Positions 39,801 through 51,000 of a DNA stretch of 64,000 nucleotides are shown piece by piece. Within the stretch, counting starts at the first letter, position 1; every line of letters begins with the position of its first letter. Location of the stretch: positions 4,882,932 to 4,946,931 of the forward strand of contig VYZI01000019.1 in the NCBI GenBank assembly GCA_013397695.1, in the 5' to 3' direction. The stretch comes from Centropus unirufus (lineage: Eukaryota > Chordata > Aves > Cuculiformes > Centropidae). Under the pieces are notes generated by a model that made no database searches, was not told where the DNA came from, and saw nothing but the letters and a program-made list of their open reading frames with translations. The position numbers were made by a program, and so were the translations under genes.

Positions 39801-41282
39801 CACTTTTAGAAGCGTTTAGAAGTGTTAAGCATACATTAAATTTTAAAGAAATTCCTAACATAATTGTTCTGAAAGTTTTAAAAACATTTAAAGTTTCATA
39901 ACATTGTTTCAGGTTCAATTAAATGTTTGGTATGATCGAAACATTATCTTAGTTTCATTAATCTTCTAGTGTATTTTAGATTTTGTTGTTGGTAAAATAG
40001 GAGTGTTTTCATTTCAGAGTGTAAATTTACCCGCAATACCAGTGCTACTTCTTGTTATCATCATCCGGGTTTGGTGATGAGCCACAAGAACAAATGACGT
40101 GCACTTTGACAAGTTACCTTAATTTCAAAGATCGCTTCCAAATGTGGAATAGCTTGGGGTTTTCAGCTTGTGCCTATGTCTAATTCCTGCCTCCAGAGGA
40201 GTGCTGGCTTGCAAGGTATTTGTATAATTTAAGGCTAAGCAGATGTGTGCCCTAAGCTCAGTGGGTGTAGCACAGTGAAGCAAGGTCGAGCCCAAGCAAC
40301 AGGAACAAAGCTTTTGCTCTTTTATGCAGACTGAAGATTTTCTGCTATGAGCAAGCTGCTAAGAAATACAGCCTTATGATTCTGGAGCAGGAAATTATGC
40401 AGCATCTGAACTTTTAGACGGGTAACGCCACAGGAATATATCTTTTAGCTTTTGCTTTTCTAATTTGCTTTCTGTAAGGCTCAGACGACCAGACCTTCTG
40501 ACAAAGTCGGTTTTCAAAAGGCCCCACTGGTTTCCTTCCCATGAGGAATACATATGAGGCTGACAGATTGGGCTCCACCTAATTAAGGGCTAATTTCAAG
40601 GGGAGACTCAAGTCTAATCCAGTTACAGGTACCAAAATGTTGTACGAAGACATTCCCTGAAGCCCAAACACTCACAGAGGAGCGATGCCATCCAGCAACG
40701 ACCTCATACAAAGTGCTGATGGAAATATAAGAGGGAGAAAAGCCCTCTCTGGTTTGGTTTGGTTTTTTAGTACCTGGAGTTTGCTCCTCGCTGCTGTGAA
40801 ACACATACTTGCAATATTAGACAGGGAAAGCAGAGAATGCCAACCCGGCTCTGTGTGAGGATCCATCTTAAAGTACCCATCTGTTGCAGCAGACCGGTAT
40901 TTAAACACCCGAGAAAGAAATAAATTATTGTATATATGGTCAGAAGAAGATACATAGAGAAAAATAAAACAAACAAGGACTGCTGGAGAGAAAAACAACT
41001 GTGAACCGAGCACGCCTGTGTGCCCCAGAACCAGTCCCACTGCAGGGGCACCAGGGGAGGAGATAGAGGAAACCAATACTCACAGAACTCCACCAGCAGA
41101 TACTTCGTTTCCTTCAGTGCTTGCTCAAAATTGCTTTTTTTCAGCACGAGTACATTGTTCTCCTTTTTTATTCTGGGGAGTGTGGCTTTCTTTGCCTTTG
41201 TTTCATTTGGGCTGATGATGCCCGCTGCGGAGAAGCTGGCGAGACACAACAATGGCAGAAGTAAAAGTTGACGTATCTTCAT
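18759..41282 (-). CDS. PDILT: PDILT, protein disulfide isomerase-like testis-expressed protein (11 coding exons)
   Basis: Joined minus-strand exons are 41084-41282, 32946-33152, 29899-30032, 27663-27800, 26959-27069, 25886-26011, 24735-24932, 23694-23814, 22130-22311, 20469-20558 and 18759-18830. They total 1578 nt (525 residues plus stop) and stay in frame. The order is signal peptide (about 1-21), thioredoxin domain a, domains b and b', thioredoxin domain a', then a short charged tail ending KEEL. Known family role: an ER lectin-chaperone partner (calmegin) in male germ cells that lacks oxidoreductase activity. Here the a-domain CxxC is SQLS (71-74) and the a'-domain motif is SQDC (416-419), comparable to the human SKQS and SKKC. 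Both cis-prolines remain (P118, P460). Sequons occur at N26, N76, N159, N339 and N402. An in-frame ATG 42 bases upstream exists, but the chosen start gives a clean signal peptide. The tail is about 50-60 residues shorter than in human PDILT, so one small 3' exon could be missing from this model. Confidence 0.93.
20469..20558 (-). CDS. PDILT: PDILT coding exon 10: end of domain a' and acidic tail
   Basis: It has 30 codons, acceptor CAATTTTCAG and donor GTAGGA. YTGEHTLEAFSEFLEE corresponds to the human YKGEHTLKGFSDFLES. It is followed by a lysine/glutamate-rich run. Confidence 0.9.
22130..22311 (-). CDS. PDILT: PDILT coding exon 9: domain a' with single-cysteine motif
   Basis: It encodes APW followed by SQDC (416-419), then KLLPIWDKLG, IIIAKIDITAND and the cis-Pro segment RYPFFTLFP (P460). 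The first catalytic cysteine of PDI is serine here, and the resolving cysteine is kept. Acceptor TTGCAG, donor GTGAGA. Confidence 0.95.
23694..23814 (-). CDS. PDILT: PDILT coding exon 8: start of domain a'
   Basis: The acceptor TTTCTGCTCAG precedes LHLSSEEIPEDWD, the PDI x-linker, and then VKVLVGKNF. It ends VFVMF plus one base with donor GTAAGT, so the following exon completes Tyr412 before the active-site motif. Confidence 0.95.
24735..24932 (-). CDS. PDILT: PDILT coding exon 7: domain b' part 2
   Basis: It has 66 codons, phase 0, acceptor TTATTATCAG and donor GTACGT. It carries VDTDETRNGRIFEYF and ILNLTSEAKYKMP, nearly identical to the human b' segment, with a sequon at N339. Confidence 0.95.
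25886..26011 (-). CDS. PDILT: PDILT coding exon 6: domain b' part 1
   Basis: It has 42 codons, phase 0, acceptor TTTGTTTCCCAG and donor GTTTGT. It encodes KIFDVPVENHILLFTPK and the following helix. This is the start of the substrate-binding b' domain. Confidence 0.92.
26959..27069 (-). CDS. PDILT: PDILT coding exon 5: end of domain b
   Basis: It has 37 codons, phase 0 on both sides, acceptor TTTGTCCAAG and donor GTACGT. The translation contains the helix LTRLIKTFTLDLVTEYN, corresponding to the human LNRVIKQHLTDFVIEYN. Confidence 0.92.
27663..27800 (-). CDS. PDILT: PDILT coding exon 4: domain b
   Basis: It has 46 codons, phase 0 on both sides, and donor GTAAGA. The translation runs from ELHNDSVEVF to VVVFKK, matching the b-domain segment that ends in VLVFKKG in human PDILT. 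A very AT-rich intronic block lies directly upstream of the acceptor. Confidence 0.92.
27815..27900. repeat. AT-rich low-complexity block with a 15-bp direct repeat
   Basis: It is almost pure A/T. The 15-mer TATTTATATTAATAT occurs at 27843-27857 and 27865-27879 (period 22). It lies in a PDILT intron, about 15 to 100 bases upstream of the exon 4 acceptor in transcript sense. Confidence 0.7.
29899..30032 (-). CDS. PDILT: PDILT coding exon 3: a/b linker and start of domain b
   Basis: It is flanked by acceptor CCTTCCACAG and donor GTAATT, and joins phase 1 to phase 0. It encodes the FITWVKRRTG helix and an N159-S-T sequon. It ends LAVIGFFK, the conserved first beta strand of PDI domain b. Confidence 0.92.
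32946..33152 (-). CDS. PDILT: PDILT coding exon 2: thioredoxin domain a with degenerate active site
   Basis: The acceptor ends CTTTCTAG and completes Tyr67. The exon holds residues 68-135. SQLS sits at 71-74 where PDI has CGHC, followed by FGKID and the cis-Pro motif EFPTVKFF at 116-123. It ends CK plus one base, with donor GTAAAT. Confidence 0.93.
34046..34062. repeat. (TG)n microsatellite
   Basis: Eight to nine uninterrupted TG units, followed by TACGGATGTGTACGTACAC. It lies inside a PDILT intron. Confidence 0.85.
36403..36510 (+). repeat. MIR-like SINE remnant
   Basis: AGCATGGTTTAGTGTTTAAC and, about 65 bases later, TGTGTGACCTTG, then a TTTTATAGTGAGA end. They follow the order of the MIR core and tail (the box near GTGGTTAA, the TGTGACCTTG core, the TGTAAAATG tail). 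The match is by eye and diverged. Confidence 0.35.
41084..41282 (-). CDS. PDILT: PDILT coding exon 1: signal peptide and start of domain a
   Basis: It begins at MKIRQ, runs through a leucine-rich hydrophobic core to about residue 21, and ends at VEF plus one base (phase 1) with donor GTGAGT. A good splice acceptor (TTTCTTTCTCAG on the minus strand, exon side from 41305) lies just upstream of the ATG. A separate non-coding first exon is therefore likely. Confidence 0.9.
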
Positions 41283-44200
41283 CTTGTCCTGCCTTTTCCC
41301 AGTTACTGAGAAAGAAAGGAGCAAAGGAGCCTTGAGCAGCAGGAGAAGCCACGCAAATGGCTGCTGTTGTATCAGCCAAACTAAGCGGCTGATAAGGCTG
41401 ATAAGGAGTCAGCCACCAGTGGAGCCTATTGCACCTTCCCACCGGAAAATTAATGTAGTTAATTACTCCCCCATCTTTGGCAGTGTTTGGGGAAAATAAA
41501 TTACCTGTCGGGAAGATGGGTTTAGTGTTTCTGTAAAAAAATCAGAACCTTGAGGGGAGGGGGAGAAAGCACAAGAGGAAACGCCTGCAGAAGCGCCAGT
41601 CCATTCATGGAGCACTTCTCCAGTGAGCCAGCCTGCCCGCGTCTCCGTTTGTCTGCAGAGCTGCAGGCAGAGCAGAAAGCGGAGGAGGTGGGACGGAATC
41701 CGAGGGCTGCTCCTCTGCTTGCGATGTGGATGTCTGTCACATTTAGGGAGTTAGTTATTATGGATCTGACTCAGAGCATGTCAAAATCGGGGGCAAACTC
41801 TCATTGCTTTGCAAGTGTAATAACATTTATTACACATATGTAATGTTTTTATTGTATTTAATATGTAATATCTACATATGTAATAGTTACATTTTAATAT
41901 GTAGTATCTACATATGTAATATTATACATCTAATATAATATATGTAATATTTATTACGAATATGTAATAACATTTATTACACATTTATTATTGCAAAGCA
42001 ATGAGAGTTTTCCCCCGACTTTGACATGCTCTGGATCAGAGCATTGCCTGTGTTTCCTTAGTGCCTTGGCTGTGAGGGCTCCTGTCTCTGCTAACGTGTG
42101 CCAAGTTGTAGAACGATGAAGATACTACTTTGTCAGTTAAACCAGGAGATTTTTGCCACTGGCTTTCAGTGGCAGAACAATTTGATGTATCCAATACCTA
42201 CACAGCGAACGGAAGGGTCCGACTGTACTGTTTGATCCTCAGGAGAGCTATCGGCTGTGTCAGTGAACCAGGAGGCCTCTCCAGCTCATCTTTTCAGAAC
42301 CTTTTAAGAAATACCTTACAAAAAGATTAAGGAGGCACCATTTAATGAGAAATGGTTAATGGGAATTATCCGCCTGTCTGTAACCGTAGCAGAAACATCT
42401 TTAACCCTTAAACTGTGCTGAAATTTGTGAGCCGTGCATCCAAAGCTGTAGCCCCGCTAGAGGGGATCAGACACTCTCCTGGTTGTTTCTCTGGCGCGGG
42501 CAATGACAGCGCTGACTTGAGGCTTAGTAGAATCAAACTGATAGTGGAAGAAATTGCCGTCTTCCTGCCTCTTGAGGAGCAGTAAGTGCTGCTTTACTCC
42601 TTCACGCACTTAGACTAAAGGATGAAAAATATGGTCTAAAGAGGGTACTGCTGAAAGGAAGGAGCGTTCGTAATGGTGGTTGATGTGGTAGTTTCCATTT
42701 TCTTGAGGGTGAAGAATCTTGGGTGGCAAATTGCTCCAGTTTAGGTTGTTTTGCTGCCTGGTGTGGGCAGGGCTGGGTTTCAAGCGGACTCTTCCTATTG
42801 ATCTCAAAGGCTTTGTGTTGTGATGCACCCTGAGCTGGGTTCTGTTAGCACTGTTCAAGGTGCAGAATTAAATCGGAGGGAGTTGTGTATCCAGGCTGCT
42901 TGCAAGATAAGATCCCAGGTAAATACAGGTGCAGCAGTTGGGTACTAAAGGAAAAAAAAAAAAAAGGCAGAAAGATAAGAATCTCCTGTTTGACTTTGTG
43001 GTATTTTTCTCTTCATAACGGAATCTCTTCCAAGGATGTCTTTCAAGTAACATTGTAGGAGGGTTAAAAAGCATCTTTCAGAGCAGAGAAATTCTAACAA
43101 GGCCTGTCTGGCTTCAGCAGGCTGCGTTGTACACTCAGAACACAGCCTAAGGCTCCCAGGACGCGAGTAAGATAACAAAAACATTTGTTTGGAGAGTTGG
43201 TTTTCCCCTGTCTGCCACTGAAACAAATAATAGCCAAGTCAAATCCCTCCTGGAGCCCTCCTGCCATGAAACAGGCAGCGTTTTGGGAAGGACTTCTAAC
43301 CTCTATATCCTGGAAGGGAACTGCAGCCAAAGGGGGATCATACAGCAGCCAGTCCTGCCAGGACAGATTTGCCATGAGGAAAGGAGTGAAATTTAGCAGA
43401 ACTAAATAGAAAATTGAAACCAGTGGAGTGCAGTTTTCTTTCAGCTCTACAGCAGGGTAGGTCACATCTCTGCACATTTCTTCATCAGTGCTAACTCGCT
43501 CTGGCTCATTCATCTTGTGCTTTGTAATTTGGAGCTATGGAAAATCTGCCTCCTGCCGAAGCCACAGCCCAGTCAGCAGGAAACGTTGGATGTAGGATAA
43601 ATACAATTCCTGGCACTTCTGCCTTGTTACCACTCGCCCCCTGACATGGTGTGGTTGAGAGCCACTGGCACACGCTTCACACGTGAGCGCCTTCTGTTTG
43701 CATTTCTCCGGTTTTCCTCACAAATGGTGATGTCAGGTGTTGTTTGTTGGCAGTGACACCTCAAGCTGTCACTACACCTCTACTTGGAATACATAGCGCA
43801 ACGGCCAACGGCGCAGTGTCCCTGTCAGTTAGGTATGTGCTATTAGCTACTAATTAGGAAAAGGTCATGGCACAGGAACGTTTAAAAGGAGCTGACTCCG
43901 TTTAATCGAGGGAAAGGTTCCCTTCGATTGGATGTGATGGGGAGATTCTTAAGGACTTGATTACACTCCAAACAAGTTTATCAAAAGATTCTGCATCTAC
44001 GAGTAAAGATGCGGTTTTCTTGACTTCCAAGGCTGGCCTTTAAATAACTGCAGTATCCTCTGTCTCTTTGCTGTGTACCTGGATGTTGTGTGGGAAAGAC
44101 AAGGAGAAGCTGGAAGTGCTGGAATTTTCTTTGTGAGTTTGTTTTACAGCATTTCTCTTTTCAAAGGTGCACGCTCCAGCTGAAGTGCAAAGCAGATGGA

Positions 44201-44772
44201 ATTCTTTTGCATTTTTCACCTTTGCTTCCCTGGCCTTCATTTTGGTTTTATTCCATGTCTCCAATGAAAACAGAATGCACAAGGAGATCCGTCAGAGGTT
44301 CATCGGTTTTATTGATGTATAAATTCAGTGTGAATCGCCATCTAGTGTATATTTAGGACATAGCATAATTACAGAGACCAGTTCAAAGTGATGAAAAAAG
44401 TGTCTTCTAAACATTTTCTAACTCGTGGCATTTTCTTTCTGTAAGCAGACAAAGTAAAATATAAAATTTACAGGAATCGAGAGACATTTAGAAAAGGACT
44501 GGCAAGTGAAAGTGTAGAGATGAGATATAAAATCAGTTCATCAGCTGACAAAGTAGAGGACAGAGACTGTGGTGGAAAAAACAGTGCACGTTCTCTTTGC
44601 CAGAAAAGGAGGAACATTTACTTTAAAAATTATAGAAAATAATGGTGAAAAAAGAAATGAGGAGGCATGCAAACCCATTCGTTCCAGCTGATTTGCATTT
44701 ATTTATCCAGCATCACAAACTAGACAGTGCCCAATACCTGACTGGTTTTAAATGCATTTTCTTTCATTTCAG
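41283..44772. other. Divergent intergenic region between PDILT and ACSM5
   Basis: The two genes are transcribed away from each other across about 3.5 kb, so their promoters and any non-coding first exons must lie here. No clear TATA box or CpG island was identified by eye. The region includes the inverted-repeat element at 41772-42033. No coding exon was recognised. Confidence 0.65.
41772..42033. repeat. Long inverted repeat, hairpin or MITE-like element
   Basis: The left arm 41772-41814 and the right arm 41991-42033 are reverse complements over 43 bases with two mismatches. Weaker pairing continues about 15 bases outward. The 176-base interior is strongly A/T-rich and dominated by variants of ACATATGTAAT, which are themselves palindromic. 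The near-palindromic string TGTAATAACATTTATTACAC also occurs at both inner edges. The whole unit could extrude a hairpin. No transposase frame is present. Confidence 0.85.
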
Positions 44773-44841
44773 ATGAGTGATTCCTGTAGGTGTGCATCTG
44801 ATTTTTTCCCCCACTCTCTGATAAAACATCATTTATCATGA
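44773..44841 (+). other. Possible upstream ORF overlapping the ACSM5 start (ATGA)
   Basis: The acceptor TTTCTTTCATTTCAG ends at 44772, and the next three bases are ATG. This frame runs 22 codons and stops at TGA 44839-44841, sharing bases with the ACSM5 start ATG at 44838-44840. It matters only if the acceptor is used or transcription begins upstream. Confidence 0.4.
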
Positions 44842-45038
44842 GAATATTTAATAAAACATGGATTCCTCGGTGTCTGCGGATTCTCAGGTCACCTTGCAGA
44901 TTATTCTCTGGGTGCAACAGGCTTCTTACATCTCGGATTATTTCACATTATGACTCTATAAACCAATGCAAAAAGGAACCACCAGAATATTTCAACTTTG
45001 CAAGCGATGTCTTAGATGAGTGGTCACAACTGGAAAAG
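44838..45038 (+). CDS. ACSM5: ACSM5-like exon 1: mitochondrial presequence
   Basis: It has 67 codons and donor GTAGTA. Residues 1-25 are rich in Arg and hydrophobics with no acidic residue. PPEYFNFASDVLDEW is the N-terminal landmark of ACSM enzymes. Confidence 0.88.
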
Positions 45039-48000
45039 GTAGTATTTTTCTTTTACTTCCTAGACACTGGAACAAATCTCAGATACAAATAGATTTTCCT
45101 GATGTTTACCTGATAGTATCACCTGCAGAATAGAATGCACTATTTTATGTTCTTTGTCAGGAAAGAAATGTGACTTTAGGACACTAGTTGCCAGGGGTGA
45201 TTTGCTACGTCTGGGGTTATTCTGGATTGAAATTACACCTATTAAAGTTTGTCTTCTTATTTTAATATCTTCTGTTGTGTTCTAGAATGGAGGACGACCA
45301 GCAAATCCGGCTTTTTGGTGGGTAAATGAGGAAGGAGAGGAGGTGAAGTGGAGCTTTGAAGAGTTGGGATTTCTGTCTAGGAAAGCAGCCAATGTACTTT
45401 CCGAGACATGTGGTTTGCAGAAAGGAGACAGAGTTATAGCAGTTCTGCCCCGTGTTCCTGAGTGGTGGCTACTGAACATAGCCTGTGTGCGAACAGGTGA
45501 GTAACCGTACGGAAGTCTCAGGAGGAGGAAAATAAAAAGAAGATACAAAAACTATACTAAATTAAATAAAAAAAATGTGAGCAGGGATCCACTGCTGTGC
45601 CTTGCACCATCCAGCTTTTGCATAGGAGAATTGCAGCACACTCACCCAGGAACCAGAGCAGCTTTGTACTGGAGGCTGAGCAGCACGTCGAAGCCAGTAG
45701 AGGTTGAGTGGTTACAATCTAAATCCAGACTTGAGCAGATACATTGCCAGTTTGGGCAATTTTAATTCAGTAAGTTATATGAGTAGGCTAATTAAAAATG
45801 GAATAGAATATTTTTTTAACATTCTCCGCCGTGACAGTTCTACAAATTCTTAGGGAGAGTTTGACCCATTGCATTTTCAGACTGCTAAGCATCCATGATA
45901 GAATAGTTCAGCACCAACAAGGACATGATCAAGTATTTTTGTCCTGCTTTTAAGACCTAGGATTCTTGCAGGTTGTAAATGGGGTTAAGGCTTAGAGAAT
46001 CCAATTCTATTGTACCCAGGATTTGCTGGACTGTGATGTGGGAGTATCCCAGTGCCTCATTTTCTCAACTGTAAAATTTGATAGACACCTCTGAAAGTGC
46101 AAGAAGGCAGAAATTGCTCTACAGAGCAATAGGCTTGACCTACAGGTCAAGTCTATCAAAATACTTTGGAAAAGTATAGAAATGCAGCAAATTGATGTGA
46201 TTTCAGTCACATTGTGTTTAGTATCCAAACCCATGTTATTCACATTAGAAAAATGAATCTGAGCTTGAGGGATTTGTTGATCGAGCCGTGTATGCAAGGT
46301 ATATGACCTAAGTCTATTTATCTTCTATCAGATGTATTAATTCCTTATTGAAACAAATAATGGCTTTATTCCAGATGTAAATTTTATCCGAATGATGGCC
46401 TTGTTATGAAGGCTCTGCCTTCAATTATGAGTTATACTTGACTCCTGTTTCTCAAAGAATAACTTTTCTCCAAGCAGCTCAGCTTTTCTCTGGCTGGGGT
46501 CATGTCCTGTGAACATAATAAAGAGAAATTGTCAGCTTTCTAAATTGCTTCTTGTTGGTTTTTTTTTTCCAGGAATTGTTTTTGTTCCAGGAGTATCCCA
46601 GTTAACAGCCAAAGACATCTTATACAGACTTCAGGCTTCGAAGGCCAAGTGTATCATTACCACTGATGCACTGGCACCTGCGGTGGAATCTGTCTTGCCT
46701 GACTGCCAGTTTCTGAGAAGCAAACTGATTGTAGCCAAAGGGAGGAGAGATGGGTGGCTGAACCTCAAAGAACTCTTTGCGTGAGTATCCAGCTGTTTTA
46801 CCATCATCCCTGTGAGGTAAAGGAGGACACATCAGTCAGATGACACTGCTGAGTTTGGAGATTAATTTAAAAAATACAAATTATTAGCATTTTTGCGACT
46901 CTTACTTGTGATATCTGATGCAACTGTTTATTTAGTGAGATCACATAGCCTTGGGGTATCTTCCTGTTTATTGCCTAAACCTTAAAAATACTGTTTCCAT
47001 CCTGAAAAACTACATGTAGTAACCATCATGTACTATTTCTTCTGAAGGGTAACATCTGCTGACCATGAATGCGTCAAGACAAAAAGTCAAGACCCAATGC
47101 TGATCTATTTTACTAGTGGAAGTACAGGCTCTCCAAAAATGGTGGTACAGTCGCACAGCAGTTATGGCATTGGGTTTGCAACTAGTGGCAGGTAACCCTT
47201 GAGTTTCTCCCGGTCTATTGATAAAGTAACATGATCACAATTAAACTGAGAACGCATCTGTGAAAACTCAAGTAAATGTAGGTGTTTCCTGCATGTGAGG
47301 TCTTGCTTCGTCCTCACCTTTACCTCTGTGATGGTGAAACCCCCGCTATTATAAACATCTTGAAGAGTCCATTCTGTTTTTGATCCAGATTCTGCAACTC
47401 AAGCCAAGTTTTGCACTTACCAGGAGGAAAGCAAACACTGGAAATGTTAAACAGGAGGGAATGAAGGGAAATAAGACAGTGTTTAAAATTACTCATAAAC
47501 TTGACAAAGAGCTCCGCTTGCTGACACTGCATCTTCTAATGGAAGCCTCTAGCCCTTTCCTTTCATTGGGCTGTTCCTGTGCCCGAATCTCTTGCTCTCT
47601 GTGAAGGTTTTTTGCCTCTGCTTTATCATCAGGCACTGGATGAACTTGACACCTTCAGATATAATGTGGAACACCTCTGATACTGGCTGGGTAAAGTCAG
47701 CTTGGAGCAGTGTTTTTGCACCGTGGATCTGTGGATCGTGTGTCTTTGTACACAATATGCCACAGTTTAAACCAGCAGTTACTGCCGAGGTGAGCTTAAC
47801 ACTTTATACTCTAAGATTGATTTCTGTTTAGCATAAGTGAAGCAAACAAGCTGGAATGAATTCCTGAAGGAATTCATGAATACCCACTGCTGTGTAGCAG
47901 CAGCCATGGTACTTTCCATATCCTAAGCAACCTCCCTTTAGTTCCCAGTAGGCCCGAGTGTTCTCCCTCCCGGTGAGGCCATGTGCCATAGCTACAGTGT

Positions 48001-51000
48001 AGAAGAGAAGTGGTGAAAGATGCAGGGTGACAAGAACTCGGGACCACTGTTGTCTTGTCCCATACTTAGCCTGAAGTTCACCTCAAGTATGGACTTTGGG
48101 CTCACAGTATGCGTGGACCGGTAATCAGAGTATGGCATAGACCTGAATCAGGGCCCCATTATCCTTAATTTTCAGTGAGTTTCTAGTCTTCCTTTTTGCC
48201 ATTTCACAAAACCAGTACGCTGTCCTATTCTCATTGGCTTCTTGTGTGAAGACGAAACCCAGACTTTCCCAAGAGTAAAATTGGAAAAGCTTTGGTCTAG
48301 TTCACTATTGACACTTTAGTCTTGAGCCTAGAACACAGTCACTTCGGAAAGCAGAAAACAATCTTAGTCGGAAACGCTGTTCTCAGTGGTCATTCATTTA
48401 CATGAGTGATTTTTGTTGGACAGGGGGTACTATATTTTTTCAGCAGTGAGACTCCAGAGTCAGAATTCATAGTCACTAATCCATAGTTTTTCTCTGTGTT
48501 GAAAGCGCGTTGCATATTTATGGTTTTCATTTTGCAGACATTTGAGCGCATGAGTTGTGTTAATCACCCGCACGTTTACAAGGTCAGGCCCACCATCACA
48601 TTTTCTTTTCATGAAAATAAATTTCTGTTTTTCTAGACTCTCTCAAGATACCCCATCACTGTCTTTTGCACTGCTCCCACTGCCTACCGCATGCTGGTCC
48701 AACATGATTTGAGCAGGTACTGCACAACTCTCTGTGGCAGAGAGAGGCTGGGATATAATGCGGGGATAGCTCTGGATGTTTCATTCCCTATGCTGCTTTT
48801 TTTTTCTTTTTCAAGGAAATTAGCAAAATTTGCTCTTAGAAAATTCTGTTCTGAAATATGAGAATGACTAATCTCACCTTAGGGGATTTAGGCTTCAGAA
48901 ATGGGTCTTTGGAAAGACAGCACAGAGGAAATAAGTGAGATTTTTTTTTTTTTAAGTTGTCACTTCCTCTGAATTTATGATTCCCAGTTAAATTTAATTC
49001 AAGGTTTCAGGCAGCACTAGAGCAGTTCTGGAGTACAGTGGGGTTGTTCCTATATACTTGAGAGTGAAGAGTGCAGTTAGAGAACTGGCACATGCTGCGA
49101 GTTATTTGGCAGCTGTTTGCACTGGTTCGTTACACTGTGAAATACTGAGCTTATGAGAAGCAGTCAGTGTGGTTTGTAAGGAGTTTTCACCTCTTTAGTG
49201 AGGTACTTGTTCTTCTCACATTGATCTTGCATCCTGAAAAAGCCAACCCTTCCTCAGCAGGCTCTGGGTCCTATTCAGTCTTTCTTTTGCTCTAGAAAAT
49301 TCTCAGGGTCTTATGTGCTGACACCCAAGATCAAATAACTCGGCCGCACATGAACATCTGATGTGCTGGTTCAGATTTGTCCTTTCTTGTCAGGAATTCA
49401 AAGAAAACCGCTTTGCTCACTCTTTTTCCATTAAAAACAACCTACTTCCAGTAACAGAAATACCACTGAAGATAATGTGGCTTAAAAGAAGCAATCTAGG
49501 AGCCCGATCCGGGGCTCTGTAACAGGACGATTATTTCATTTCCGAAGTAGCTTGTGAATTTTTAGGCACTCTTGCTCTGAATGCTGAGGGAAGCCCAGTG
49601 AAGGCCATTTACTGCTCTTTTTCTGAAGTTAAGAAAATTATTTCATTTGCTGTTCCTCTCAAGCTACAAGTTCATGAGTCTGAAACACTGTGTGTCTGGA
49701 GGGGAACCGCTCAATCCCGAAGTGATGGTGAAGTGGAAAACCCAGACAGGGCTGGATATCAATGAAGGCTATGGCCAGACTGAAACAGTACGTTTGCATT
49801 AATTCTTGAAATGTACCATTTCAAAGGTAATGATACCCGAGGCACAATATTCTTGATATATCAATGGCAAATAGTTTAACTCTTTCTTAAAAAAGAGGCC
49901 ATGTATAATTGTGATAATCTAGTTTCAAAATCAATTTGCCTCATATTTTAATGTTTATAGGAAATACTATGGCTACAAAGTTCAGTCCCTGGCAAAAATC
50001 ATGCCAGAAACTACATCAGATCAAATAACTTGGTAGATCCCTTCATAATCTTTACTTAAAAAGCAAAACAAAAAAAAATTAATTTGCTCTGGGTATCAAT
50101 TTGGCCTGTCGGAGGTTTTAATGAAAAATATTAAATCTATTCACATCCCAGACTTCTCCATAAGTGAGCGTTAATGAAGCTATTAGGAGTCAGATTTCAG
50201 GCATTCTCTCCTCTTACCCTTGATATGATCCCAAATTAATTTTCCCAGTACTGAAATAAGATCTGTAATAATTTCACATCTGTTATCTTGTACGTTCAAG
50301 TGTTTGCAGAGGAAAGCACTGGCTCTGATCAGAGCCTCATTCCACAAAGCTGACCTGAAAAGTTTCTGAATGCCTCTCTGATGGGTTGGAGATGGGTTCC
50401 TGATCAGCCCTTCTCACACCAAAGTCAGGAAGCAGCACGTGCAAAAAATTTCTTTTTTAATTCTACAAATGTCGCACAAATTAAAAATTTGTATTATGCA
50501 GGTGACGATATGTGCCAACATGAAAGGAATGAAAGTTAAACCTGGCTCTTTGGGAAAAGCTGTTCCTCCTTATGATGTGCAGGTATGTTGATACGCCACG
50601 GCTGGGCTCAGCTGCAGTCGTGGGTTGATGAGGAAGGGAATGCTGAGAGCGTCCCTTCTCTGTCCCGCACTGTGCTGTAACGTGCGTTTCACTGAGCCAA
50701 TCAGAGCAAGAATTGTATGTCCTTCCTGCAGATCATAGATGACCGCGGGACTGTTCTGCCGAGAGGAGAAGAAGGCAACATTGCTGTTCGGGTTCGACCA
50801 AAGCGACCATTCTGTATGTTCTCCGAGTACCTGGTAAGTCCGAGCTGGTCTGTGTCTTCTGAGAAGCTCAAGAGAGACCCGGAGCAAAGTTGTGTTGTCC
50901 CACCAAGGTGTGGAGTCAGAGAACATAGCTAAGAAAACACTAGAATCAGAAAAATACATTCTCCACTGCCTTTGAGCTATCCTATTGAATAAGCTTTGGG

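Larger units (their letters stand above)
33153..41083 (-). other. PDILT: PDILT first coding-region intron, no further gene seen
   Basis: This 7.9 kb intron is the largest in the gene. It contains a short (TG)n run at 34046-34062, a MIR-like fossil near 36.4 kb and one exon-like stretch on the plus strand at 35251-35375. No protein family could be recognised in its open frames. Confidence 0.7.

Noticed and set aside
40767..41324. 185-residue minus-strand frame starting 42 bases upstream of the chosen PDILT start
   Set aside because: It reads through the exon 1 donor into intron. Its extra N-terminal residues fit a signal peptide less well than the start at 41282.
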